Assembly (NCBI GenBank): GCA_020851395.1
Contig: JADZCW010000272.1
Location: 1 to 10,591, forward strand
Length of the DNA stretch: 10,591 nucleotides
Source of the DNA: Phycisphaeraceae bacterium
GTDB lineage: Bacteria; Planctomycetota; Phycisphaerae; Phycisphaerales; Phycisphaeraceae
Direction of reading: 5' to 3'
Shown: piece after piece, positions 1 to 6,731 of the stretch
How the letters are laid out: the number at the start of each line of letters is the position of its first letter
How positions within the stretch are numbered: position 1 is the stretch's first letter
Notes under the pieces: model-generated
Database searches by the model: none
The model's input: the letters and a program-made list of their open reading frames with translations, nothing else
Told to the model about the DNA's origin: nothing
Made by a program: the position numbers and the translations under genes

Positions 1-345
1 CAGGTCTGGCGGCGCATCCTGGATGACCCGGATCACTACCTTCTGATCGGCGAGCTTGACCGCCGGTCTGTCGCCTGCTGCACGTTGGTTATCGTGCCCA
101 ACCTGACACGCGGCGGTCGATCCTATGCCCTGATCGAGAACGTGGTGACGCACACTGACTTCCGGGGGCGGGGCATCGGCAAGGCGATGATGCTTCACGC
201 CCAGGCCCTTGCGTGGCAGCGGGGATGTTATAAGGTGATGCTCCTGACCGGCCGCAAGGATGAGCCGACGCTGCGGTTCTACGAATCGGCCGGGTTCCTC
301 GCGGGTGTTAAGACAGGCTTTATCGCTTACCCACCAGAATCCTGA
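1..345 (+). CDS. GNAT-family N-acetyltransferase, 3' part (5' end outside window)
   Basis: The reading frame is open from the first base, so this is the last 114 residues of a longer protein. The fold signature of GNAT acetyltransferases, which move an acetyl group from acetyl-CoA to an amine, is clear. Motif A reads IENVVTHTDFRGRGIGKAMM (residues 45-64 of the fragment), with the R-G-x-G-x-G/A loop that binds the CoA pyrophosphate. The late motif FYESAGF (93-99) is the usual motif B. The missing part should be the first strands and helices, roughly 30 residues for a typical 140-160-residue family member. The substrate cannot be told. The stop lies 29 bases before the next start on the same strand, so the two may be co-transcribed, but a functional link is not evident. 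Confidence 0.85.
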   Translation, partial: QVWRRILDDPDHYLLIGELDRRSVACCTLVIVPNLTRGGRSYALIENVVTHTDFRGRGIGKAMMLHAQALAWQRGCYKVMLLTGRKDEPTLRFYESAGFLAGVKTGFIAYPPES

Positions 346-374
346 ATCCTCTGGCTCGTCAGGAATAATCGTCC

Positions 375-1724
375 ATGCCCACCATCACGGGTCCCCTGCG
401 TGTTCACCCGACCAATCCCCGCTACTTCGCCGATGCCGAGGGCAGGGCGATCCTGCTGACCGGCTCGCACACCTGGGACAACCTCCAGGACGTCGGCTGG
501 ACGGATCCGCCGGCGCCGTTCGACTACGAGAAGTTCCTGGACTTTCTCGTCGGGCATGGGCACAACTTCTTCCGGCTCTGGACCTGGGAGCACGGGAGCT
601 GCCCGATGAAGGCCTACGGCAAGTGGCTGCACTTCGAGCCCGTGCCCTTCGTCCGCACCGGCCCGGGCAACGCCCTCGACGGCAAACCGCGCTACGACCT
701 GGAGAAGTTCGATCCGCTGTACTTCCAGCGGATGCGACGGCGCGTGATTGCGGCCGGGGAGCGGGGGATCTACGTCTCGATCATGCTCTTTGACGGATGG
801 AGCCTGGAGGAGAAGAACGTGCAGTACGGCAGCCCGTGGGCGGGGCATTATTTCCACAAGGACAACAACGTCAACGGGGTCGAAGGCGACCCCTACCGGT
901 TCGGCGATGGGCGGGGCACGCATCACCTGCGCAGCCGGGCGGTGCTGCGCGTGCAGGAGAATTACGTCCGGCACGTCATCGAGACGGTGGGCGACCTGCC
1001 CAACGTGCTCTACGAGATCAGCAACGAGAGCAACGGCGCGTCCTACGACTGGCAGAACCACCTGATCGACTTCATCCACGAGGTCGAGTCGCACCGACCC
1101 ATGCAGCATCCGGTGGGGTTCACGGTGCCGTTCCCGGGGGGCGACAACCACAGGCTGCTCACCAGCAGGGCCGAGTGGGTCTCGCCCAAGCCGGGCAAGG
1201 ACATGAATGAGCCGGAGGTGGCCGATGGGCGCAAGGTGATCCTCGACGACACGGACCACCTCTGGGGCATCGGCGGCGACCGCTTCTGGGCGTGGAAGAG
1301 CTTCTGCCGCGGCCGCAACCCGTTGTTCATGGACCCCTACGACTCCAAGAGCATCTGGATCGACGAACTTAAGAACTGGGACCCGGACGACGACCGCTGG
1401 CACAGCCTGCGGCGTGCGCTGGGGCACATGGGCCGGCTGGCCAAGAGCGTGGACCTCGCCGCGCTGACGCCGCGCGGCGAGCTGGTCTCCAGCGGGTACT
1501 GCCTGGCGGCGGCCGACTCGGTGAAGAAGCCGACGATCATCGCTTACCAGCCTCACGGAGGGACGCTGAGCGTGGATCTTTCCGCCTGGTCGGGCGAGCT
1601 CCAGCTCCGCTGGATCAACCCCGACAGCGGGGAGGTCAAGCTGGCGTCCTTCGTGTCTTGTGGCGCGAAGGTGCAACTCACGCCGCCATTCGAGCCCGAC
1701 GCGGTGGCGGTAATCTCGGCGTGA
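375..1724 (+). CDS. TIM-barrel glycoside hydrolase-like protein (DUF4038/apiosidase-like, with C-terminal beta domain)
   Basis: This 449-residue protein has the layout of the DUF4038-type, GH140/clan-A-like barrels that often carry a small C-terminal 'putative collagen-binding' beta domain. The opening LTGSHTWDNLQDVG (28-41), the strand with NFFRLWTWEHG (64-74) and NVLYEISNESN (210-220) are typical barrel strands. Asn217-Glu218 fits the clan-A Asn-Glu acid/base pair. A nucleophile candidate is in VILDDTDHLWG (288-298) but I cannot assign it firmly. Residues from about 385 form the beta domain (LSVDLSAWSGELQLRWINPD). No signal peptide is visible, so it probably acts in the cytoplasm on imported oligosaccharides. 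Start: AGGA lies 10 bases before the ATG. The family assignment is from recognition; the exact substrate is unknown. Confidence 0.75.
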   Translation: MPTITGPLRVHPTNPRYFADAEGRAILLTGSHTWDNLQDVGWTDPPAPFDYEKFLDFLVGHGHNFFRLWTWEHGSCPMKAYGKWLHFEPVPFVRTGPGNALDGKPRYDLEKFDPLYFQRMRRRVIAAGERGIYVSIMLFDGWSLEEKNVQYGSPWAGHYFHKDNNVNGVEGDPYRFGDGRGTHHLRSRAVLRVQENYVRHVIETVGDLPNVLYEISNESNGASYDWQNHLIDFIHEVESHRPMQHPVGFTVPFPGGDNHRLLTSRAEWVSPKPGKDMNEPEVADGRKVILDDTDHLWGIGGDRFWAWKSFCRGRNPLFMDPYDSKSIWIDELKNWDPDDDRWHSLRRALGHMGRLAKSVDLAALTPRGELVSSGYCLAAADSVKKPTIIAYQPHGGTLSVDLSAWSGELQLRWINPDSGEVKLASFVSCGAKVQLTPPFEPDAVAVISA

Positions 1725-1738
1725 TGCGTCAAGCCCGA

Positions 1739-3163
1739 TCAATCGGCGACGACGATGACCGTTAGGTCGCAGAGATTCGTCCCCGGCTCCGCGAAGTAGA
1801 CGGCGTCGCTGAGCGTCCGCAGCACGTGCGAGGAGTTGTGCCTGGCGAGTTCACCTATAAGGTTTATGTCAAGCTCACGAGCACGCGGAAGCGTCTGGCC
1901 GTCGACGATGCCGCCGGCGATGTCCGTTGGGCCGTCCGTGCCGTCGGTGCCGACGCTGGCGATGACGATGTTGGCTGCGTTCTCAAGGCATGTCGCAGCG
2001 CTGACGACGCATTCCTGATTCGGGCCGCCCTGGCCGTGTTCGCTCCCGAGACGGACGGTCGTCTCGCCGGTGATGATCACCGCTCCTGGTCGCGCCACGG
2101 GCCGGCCGCTACGGACGATCTCCTTGGCCACGGCCGCCGCGGTGATCCCCGCCTGGGCGGCGTCGCCCTCCATGGTGGTTAAGAGGATCTCGGCCGCCAG
2201 GCCCATCTCTCTCGCCGCATCGCGGGCGGCCTCGGCGCTCGTGCGAGGGTCGGCCATCACCACGGTCTGCCATCGCACGCCCAGCTCCCGGAAGTGGTCA
2301 GCGGTTAGAGCGTCACGGCCCGAACCATCGCCTTCGAGGTGGCTGCGAACCGCCCCCGGAAGGCCTTGCCACAGGTCGCGATGTTTGAGCGTCTGAGCCA
2401 ACGTCGATAGTCGCAGGTGGTCCACGCGTTTGACCGGGGCGCTCGGGCCCCAGCCGGCCTCGTCCTGCCCCTGCTCCCAGCCGCGCGGGTAGCGCCAGAT
2501 ATCGTCGTCAACCACGAGATTGACGATTCGCGCCGGGTGGATGTGCCGGGCCAACTGCCCGCCCTGGAGCTGCGTCGTTGCGGTGCGCAGGGCGTCGAGG
2601 ATTTCAACATCCGCGCCGCAGCGCATCAGGTGCTGCGTGGCGAGCTGGATGTCCTGGAGGCTCAGCCCGTCGGCCGGCAGCGTGGTTAGGCTCGAGCAGC
2701 CGCCCACAACGCAGACGAACACCAGGTCATTGGCGCGGGCCCGGTCGGCGAGTTGGAGGAGCTGTTGGGCGCCGTCGATCGCGGCGGCGTCGGGGATGGG
2801 ATGGCCGGCCTCGTGGACTCGGATGCGTTGCAGGTGTCGAATCTTCTCGCGGGCCTGGTCCATCGCGCCCAGGTGCTTCTCGATCAACAGCCCCTCGCGG
2901 ATGCGATCGCCCAGCAATTCCTCCAGAGCTCCGGCAAAATGGTAGACGCCCTTGCCGGCCCCCAGGGCGTAGATGTTCTCGATCCCCGCCAGTGGGTAGC
3001 CCTGGTCAGCCACCGTCAGGACATTCGCCTCGAGCCGGACCGTCTGCCGGATCAGGGCGCGGGCGTCGACGCGTTGTAGAGCGCGTTCGAGAATGTCCAG
3101 GGCCAGGGTCCGACCCCTGACGTTGCCGTGGGCGAGCAACTCGTCGCGGTTGCGGATGATCAT
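1739..3163 (-). CDS. Glycerate 2-kinase family protein (DUF4147 + MOFRL), divergent
   Basis: At 474 residues it matches class-II glycerate kinases, which phosphorylate D-glycerate to 2-phosphoglycerate with ATP. Visible signatures are YALGAGKG (65-72, Lys71), HPIPD (121-125), GETTVRLGSEHGQGGPNQE (366-384) and the MOFRL-region GTDGTDGPTDIAGGIVD (405-421). Several family motifs are altered. The usual SGGGSAL is VGGCSSL (153-159). GGRNQE is GGPNQE, with Pro381 where the family has Arg. The R-K-HLS...KGG segment reads LRTATTQLQGG. The SDVxGD...SGP segment is replaced by a longer VVDDDIWRYPRGW stretch. The start has GGAGG seven bases upstream. It lies 30 bases downstream of the enolase-like gene on the same strand, so an operon is very likely, and that pairing fits a glycerate-to-PEP route. 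The true substrate could differ. Confidence 0.82.
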   Translation of the reverse strand: MIIRNRDELLAHGNVRGRTLALDILERALQRVDARALIRQTVRLEANVLTVADQGYPLAGIENIYALGAGKGVYHFAGALEELLGDRIREGLLIEKHLGAMDQAREKIRHLQRIRVHEAGHPIPDAAAIDGAQQLLQLADRARANDLVFVCVVGGCSSLTTLPADGLSLQDIQLATQHLMRCGADVEILDALRTATTQLQGGQLARHIHPARIVNLVVDDDIWRYPRGWEQGQDEAGWGPSAPVKRVDHLRLSTLAQTLKHRDLWQGLPGAVRSHLEGDGSGRDALTADHFRELGVRWQTVVMADPRTSAEAARDAAREMGLAAEILLTTMEGDAAQAGITAAAVAKEIVRSGRPVARPGAVIITGETTVRLGSEHGQGGPNQECVVSAATCLENAANIVIASVGTDGTDGPTDIAGGIVDGQTLPRARELDINLIGELARHNSSHVLRTLSDAVYFAEPGTNLCDLTVIVVAD

Positions 3164-3193
3164 GGTCGCGCCTCCGCGCCCCCGGAAGGAGTG

Positions 3194-4486
3194 TCAGAGG
3201 AACCGGGCCAGCACCTCGCGCCCGCGGTAGACGGCCCGGCCGCCGAGGTGGTCGATGATGCGGGAGAACTCGTTGAGGTTCGACTCGCCGCGCGAGTGGG
3301 CCCCGGCGAGTTTTCCTTGGCCGAGGTTTTGGCCGACGCACAGGTGGGGGATGTAGGGGTCCCACAGCTCGCCCGAGCGCGGGGAGATGATCGTGCCGTA
3401 CCCCAGCTTCTTGGCCAGGGCGATGGCCTCGTAGGTCTCGGTCAGCGTGCCGACCTGATTGGGCTTGATCACCAGGGCGTTGGCGGCGCCCATCTTGGCG
3501 CCCTTGGCCAGCATGGCCGTGTTGGTCACGAAAAGGTCGTCGCCGACGATCTGGACCTTCTTGCCCAGCCGGTCCGTCAGCGTCTTCCAGCCGTCCCAGT
3601 CCTCCTCGTAGAGGCAGTCCTCCATGCTCACGATGGGGTACTTGCGGCAGAGGTCTTCGAGCCGATCGATCATCTGAGGGGGCGTGAGCGTCTGCTTGTC
3701 GGCCTGGAGGTGATAGTGCTTGCCGTCGTAGAGCTGGCTGGCGGCGATGTCGAGATAGAAGCCGAAGTCTTTGCCGGGGGTGAAGCCCTCTTCCTCGATG
3801 AATCGCGTGAGCGTGGCCAGGGCCTCCTCGTTGGAGTCGAACCGGCCGACGGAGCTGCCGGCGACGTCCTTGTTCCGCGGCGACGGCTGGCCGGCGCGTT
3901 TGGCCAGGAGCTCGGTGAGCCGGCGGTAGATGCCCAGGGTCGCGAGATAGCCCTCCCTGTAGCTCTTGGCTGAGAGGGCGATCAGGGCGAACTCCTGGAA
4001 GTCGCAGACGTCGCCGCCGACGTAGGCCGGGCCGGCGAACATCATGTAGATGAAGGCCAGGGGGATCTCGCAGCCGCCGCCCATCTGCTCGCACAGCGGG
4101 ACGCGCCGCGAACTGGCCGCGGCCTTGGTGGCGGCCATGGAAGTGGCGATGATCGCGTTGCCGCCGAGGCGACAGCGATTGGGCGTGCCGTCGAGGGCGA
4201 TCATCGCCCGGTCGATCTCTTCCTGAGCCTCGACGTGTCGACCCACGAGCAGGGCGCGGATCTCGGTGTTGACGTTGTGGATGGCCTTGTTCACGCCCAG
4301 GCCGTTGAAGTAGCTCTTGTCGCCGTCCTTGAGGTCGACCGGCTCATGGATGCCGCGCGAGGTGCCGCCGGGGGCGGTGGCTCGGCCGAAGCTGCCGTCG
4401 TCGAGCTGGACGTCGACCTCAACGGTGGGCAGGCCTTTCTCATTGATCACTTCACGGGCCAGGACGTTGCGGATGCGGGCACTCAT
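3194..4486 (-). CDS. Enolase-family protein (phosphopyruvate hydratase-like) with altered active site
   Basis: The 430-residue length and whole-length similarity match enolase, which dehydrates 2-phosphoglycerate to phosphoenolpyruvate. Present are the three Mg ligands of the barrel, Asp246 (YLDIAAS), Glu289 (SMEDCLYEEDW) and Asp316/317 (VGDDLFVTN), the catalytic-base Lys341 (VIKPNQVGTLTET), Lys392 (GQGK), the loop Ser43 (GTSRG) and Glu165 (QEF). Missing are residues nearly invariant in enolases. The VGDEGG loop with yeast Glu211 reads DVAGSS (Ala209). The His159 loop has no His (AGPAYVGG). SHRSGE reads SPRSGE (Pro369). DSRGNPT reads NEKGLPT. Start choice: Met at 4486 gives the standard enolase N-terminus, with AGAAAG upstream. 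The frame stays open 421 codons further, but that part is antisense to the sugar kinase. It is the first gene of a probable operon with the glycerate-kinase-like gene. Normal enolase activity is doubtful. Confidence 0.9.
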   Translation of the reverse strand: MSARIRNVLAREVINEKGLPTVEVDVQLDDGSFGRATAPGGTSRGIHEPVDLKDGDKSYFNGLGVNKAIHNVNTEIRALLVGRHVEAQEEIDRAMIALDGTPNRCRLGGNAIIATSMAATKAAASSRRVPLCEQMGGGCEIPLAFIYMMFAGPAYVGGDVCDFQEFALIALSAKSYREGYLATLGIYRRLTELLAKRAGQPSPRNKDVAGSSVGRFDSNEEALATLTRFIEEEGFTPGKDFGFYLDIAASQLYDGKHYHLQADKQTLTPPQMIDRLEDLCRKYPIVSMEDCLYEEDWDGWKTLTDRLGKKVQIVGDDLFVTNTAMLAKGAKMGAANALVIKPNQVGTLTETYEAIALAKKLGYGTIISPRSGELWDPYIPHLCVGQNLGQGKLAGAHSRGESNLNEFSRIIDHLGGRAVYRGREVLARFL

Positions 4487-4549
4487 GGATGGGTCATCTT
4501 TCTGTGCAAATCGGGAAGATCGATCAGCCCGGGGTTTTCGAATCACGCT

Positions 4550-4564
4550 GGCGGGACGCCCGCC
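4550..4564. repeat. Perfect 6-3-6 GC inverted repeat in leader of enolase-like gene
   Basis: GGCGGG, three bases, CCCGCC. It lies 64 bases before the start of the enolase-like gene and would form a stable hairpin in its 5' leader. No U-tract follows, so it is not an intrinsic terminator. It could be a chance GC palindrome. Confidence 0.3.
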
Positions 4565-4609
4565 ACACGAGCTCGGATTCATGTATGTCGGTTCGCTGCT
4601 TGAGGGTCT

Positions 4610-4624
4610 GGTGTCTTTGACACC
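4610..4624. promoter_or_regulatory. Operator-like palindrome GGTGTC-TTT-GACACC
   Basis: A perfect inverted repeat with 6-bp arms and a 3-bp centre, placed midway between the divergent genes. Its right half contains the TTGACA -35 box of the sugar-kinase promoter (4617-4622). A dimeric regulator bound here would block RNA polymerase, which suits substrate-induced control of one or both divergent units. The regulator is not in the window, and no family is assigned from the sequence alone. Confidence 0.45.
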
Positions 4625-4645
4625 TCGGGACAGGCCGGTCAGAAT
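4617..4645 (+). promoter_or_regulatory. Sigma70-like promoter for the PfkB sugar kinase
   Basis: TTGACA (4617-4622) is a perfect -35 match. After exactly 17 bases comes CAGAAT (4640-4645), four of six matches to TATAAT. Transcription would begin near 4652, about 96 bases before the chosen start codon. The -35 box overlaps the 15-bp palindrome. Confidence 0.45.
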
Positions 4646-4747
4646 ACCCGTCTTTCCCGAGAAAACCAGTCCATAACACCCTGAATCTTCCGCCTCTTGG
4701 TCCCGGTTGCATGCGATATGCGGAAGATCCTTCAGCAACCTTCTTTG

Positions 4748-5848
4748 ATGAGTGAATCCATGACCCTGCCCCTCAAGCCGGCTGATCGATCCGAACTCGA
4801 CCTCGTTTCCCTCGGTGAGTGCATGATTCGCCTGAGCCCGCCTGGCGCGGGACGGATCGAGTTTGCCACGCAGTTGGAGGTTTGGGTCGGCGGCGGGGAG
4901 TACAACGTGGCGTATGCGCTCTCCCGCCTGGGCTTCCGCACGGGCTGGGTGGGCGCGCTGGTCGACAATCCCGTGGGCAAGATCATTCTCAACCACGCCC
5001 GGACGGTGGGGATGGACACGGGCCATGTTGTCACCATGCCCTACGACGGCGTGGGGCGAGAGGCCCGCATCGGCCTGAACTTCACCGAGGTCGGCGCCGG
5101 TCCGCGGGCCAGCGTCACGCTCTACGACCGCGGCCACTCGGCCACGTCCAAGCTCAAGCCTGGCGACATCGACTGGAAGAAGCTCTTCGGGCGCGGCGTG
5201 CGCTGGCTGCACACCGGCGGGATCTTTACGTGCCTGAGCCCCACCACCCGCCAGGTCGCCGCCGAGGCGCTGGCGGCCGCGCACGAGGCCGGCACGATCG
5301 TTTCTTATGACCTGAACTTCCGCTCGAAGCTCTGGTCGTCGAAGGACGCCATCGCCACGACCAAGCCCCTCATGAAATACATCGACTGCCTGATCGGCAA
5401 CGAGGAGGACTTCCAGAAAGTCCTGGGCTACGAGGTCGAGGGCACGTCGGAGAAGCTCGAATCGCTGCCCATCGAGAACTACAAGAAGATGGTCCGGCGC
5501 GTGGCCAAGGACTACCCGAACCTCAAGGTCATCGGCACGACGCTGCGCGAGGTCGTCAGCGCCAGCGAGAATCACTGGTCCGCCATCCTCTATTGGGCGG
5601 CGGAGGATCGGTTCTATGAGGGCCCGAAGTTCAATCGGTTGATCATCGAGGACCGCGTAGGCGGCGGTGATGGCTTCGCCTCGGGCTTCGCTTACGCGTT
5701 CCTCCAGGGCAAGGGTCCGCAGGAGGCCGTGAACTACGGCACCTGCCACGGCGCCCTCTTGCAGACGACGCGTGGCGACACCAGCCAGATCACCAAGGAA
5801 GAGCTCGAGCGCGTGGCCAAGGGCGGCGGGGCGCGGATTATCCGCTGA
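4748..5848 (+). CDS. kdgK: PfkB-family sugar kinase, 2-keto-3-deoxygluconate kinase-like
   Basis: This 366-residue ribokinase-fold enzyme (from the start chosen here) transfers phosphate from ATP to a sugar or sugar acid. The N-terminal DLVSLGECMIRLSPPG and the substrate-side GGGEYNVAYALSRLGF (48-63) are those of KDG kinases. SYDLNFR (186-192) and IGNEEDF (216-222) follow in order. The ATP/catalytic motif DRVGGGDGFASGF (302-314) holds the anion hole and the catalytic Asp308. GGGD rather than GAGD is common in KDG kinases. All key positions are intact, unlike in its neighbours. Start is uncertain: the frame is open from TTG 4697, and ATG 4718, 4748 and 4760 are all possible; 4748 and 4760 sit closest before the conserved domain. 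A GGAAG lies at 4722-4726. The product, KDPG in the classic case, would feed the Entner-Doudoroff route. Other 2-keto-3-deoxy acids are possible. Confidence 0.85.
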   Translation: MSESMTLPLKPADRSELDLVSLGECMIRLSPPGAGRIEFATQLEVWVGGGEYNVAYALSRLGFRTGWVGALVDNPVGKIILNHARTVGMDTGHVVTMPYDGVGREARIGLNFTEVGAGPRASVTLYDRGHSATSKLKPGDIDWKKLFGRGVRWLHTGGIFTCLSPTTRQVAAEALAAAHEAGTIVSYDLNFRSKLWSSKDAIATTKPLMKYIDCLIGNEEDFQKVLGYEVEGTSEKLESLPIENYKKMVRRVAKDYPNLKVIGTTLREVVSASENHWSAILYWAAEDRFYEGPKFNRLIIEDRVGGGDGFASGFAYAFLQGKGPQEAVNYGTCHGALLQTTRGDTSQITKEELERVAKGGGARIIR

Positions 5849-5922
5849 TTAGGCCCGACCTCTGTCAGATCGCCATCGCGAACTGGTCAAGCACGACATC
5901 GAATCAGATGCTGCCGGCCGAC

Positions 5923-5952
5923 GATCACGTCACGCTATTCGCGCCCGTGATC
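5923..5952. terminator. Inverted repeat between convergent genes, possible terminator
   Basis: GATCACG (5923-5929) and CGTGATC (5946-5952) are a perfect 7-bp inverted repeat with a 16-base loop. It sits in the 104-base gap between the sugar kinase end and the end of the next minus-strand gene, abutting the latter's stop codon. There is no U-tract on either strand, so an intrinsic terminator is only a weak possibility. The rest of the gap shows nothing. Confidence 0.25.
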
Positions 5953-6666
5953 TCATGCCGCGGGCCAGGCACGCTCACCCCACCCCCAGCCGGTTCGTCC
6001 CATCCGGTAGCTCAGCCCCGGTCGGCTCGATTGCCCGCCGTGGGGGTGCGGCTCGCGTCGGTGATAGCGTGAGGCCACAGCGGTGGGGGAGGTCTCGGTG
6101 TTCCGAGCGGCACGGGCACGCCGACCCGGCGAACCGGGCGTGGCCGCGACGGGATCGAGGTGCAGGCACTGGCATGCCTCCGTGTCGCGAGCCAGCAGTT
6201 CCCGTATCCAGCGAGATGAACCGGCCGTCTGACGGTCCGAGCTCTCGCCCGGATGGCTCCAGGCACCCTCATCGTCCTGCATGACCGACAGGGCGCTTAG
6301 GCCTCTGCGCTGAGCCAGCGATGCCCGTACAACCAGATCCGGGGGCAGGCTAGGCCTGAGCGAGCCATCCAGGCACGCCCCGATCCCCGCCACGGCGGCG
6401 GCTGTGGGCACCGGATCGCCCGCCCAGCTGCCGTCCGGTTGCTGCTGATCGAGCAGGGCCCGGAGCATGTCCCGAGCGCCTCGGCTAAGGCCGAAGCTCA
6501 GCTCCAGCAACCGGCGCAACCCCAAGGCGATCACCCCCGCGGGGGGCTCGATCAGCCGATCCGCCAGGTGCGTTGGCACGTCCACGCCGTTGTGTTCCAG
6601 GCCCTGAAGCAGCTTCCGCCAAGCGCGAGCTTCGAATTGGCTGAGGATCAGGTGTTCGCTCATCAT
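5953..6666 (-). CDS. Hypothetical protein with two QW-type (alpha/alpha-toroid) repeats
   Basis: I do not recognise this 237-residue protein as a known family. Two segments fit the QW motif (Q-x2-5-G-x-W) of terpene cyclases, prenyltransferases and other alpha/alpha-toroid proteins: QQPDGSW (75-81), followed by an Ala-rich helix, and QDDEGAW (130-136). The first 60 residues are helical (FEARAWRKLLQGLEHNG, VIALGLRRLLELSFGL). After about residue 175 the sequence becomes rich in Arg, Pro, Gly and Ser. It may be a disordered tail, or the true end may lie earlier after a frameshift. No signal peptide. The start is two adjacent ATGs with AGAGGA well placed before them. It follows the 6732-7139 gene by 65 bases on the same strand. 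The toroid reading is inference from two short motifs. Confidence 0.55.
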   Translation of the reverse strand: MMSEHLILSQFEARAWRKLLQGLEHNGVDVPTHLADRLIEPPAGVIALGLRRLLELSFGLSRGARDMLRALLDQQQPDGSWAGDPVPTAAAVAGIGACLDGSLRPSLPPDLVVRASLAQRRGLSALSVMQDDEGAWSHPGESSDRQTAGSSRWIRELLARDTEACQCLHLDPVAATPGSPGRRARAARNTETSPTAVASRYHRREPHPHGGQSSRPGLSYRMGRTGWGWGERAWPAA

Positions 6667-6673
6667 GGTCTTG

Positions 6674-6714
6674 TCCTCTAGAGGATAGGTTTTTGTTTGG
6701 TACCCTATCTTCTA
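6674..6714. repeat. Overlapping inverted repeats at the ribosome-binding site of the QW-repeat gene
   Basis: TAGAGGATAGG (6679-6689) and CCTATCTTCTA (6704-6714) are 11-bp arms with one mismatch and a 14-base spacer. The left arm overlaps a perfect 12-bp palindrome, TCCTCTAGAGGA (6674-6685), which on the minus strand contains the AGAGGA Shine-Dalgarno sequence of the downstream gene. The element could be an operator for an autoregulator, or in RNA a switch between two pairings that cover or free the ribosome-binding site. Confidence 0.45.
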
Positions 6715-6731
6715 CCGAACAAGACGCCATG

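Larger units (their letters stand above)
4487..4747. other. Divergent intergenic region between enolase-like gene and sugar kinase
   Basis: This 261-base gap separates two divergent transcription units and carries the regulatory elements listed separately: a sigma70-like promoter toward the sugar kinase, an operator-like 15-bp palindrome, and a GC-rich hairpin in the probable leader of the enolase-like gene. No open frame here looks coding. No regulator gene lies beside it. Confidence 0.6.

Noticed and set aside
327..1742. 471-codon minus-strand open frame opposite the first glycoside hydrolase-like gene
   Set aside because: Its translation is Arg/Val/Pro-rich with no domain, while the plus-strand frame has clear barrel motifs. 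It is a shadow of codon bias.
1735..1746. CCGAT-CA-ATCGG as terminator between the convergent glycoside hydrolase-like and glycerate-kinase-like genes
   Set aside because: Five-bp arms, a two-base loop and no U-tract on either strand; it also overlaps the end of the minus-strand gene.
3128..3973. 281-codon plus-strand open frame opposite the enolase-like gene
   Set aside because: Composition is that of an antisense frame; the minus-strand frame is unmistakably enolase-like.
4697..4747. TTG at 4697 or ATG at 4718 as start of the sugar kinase
   Set aside because: Both add residues with no similarity to PfkB kinases; ATG 4748 or 4760 sits nearer the conserved start. The choice remains open because no start has a clear ribosome-binding site.
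4487..5749. The enolase-like frame stays open for 421 codons upstream of its Met at 4486, suggesting an 851-residue fusion protein
   Set aside because: The extension is exactly antisense to the sugar kinase gene, has no recognisable domain, and standard enolases begin at the chosen Met. Long antisense frames are common in DNA with GC-rich third positions.
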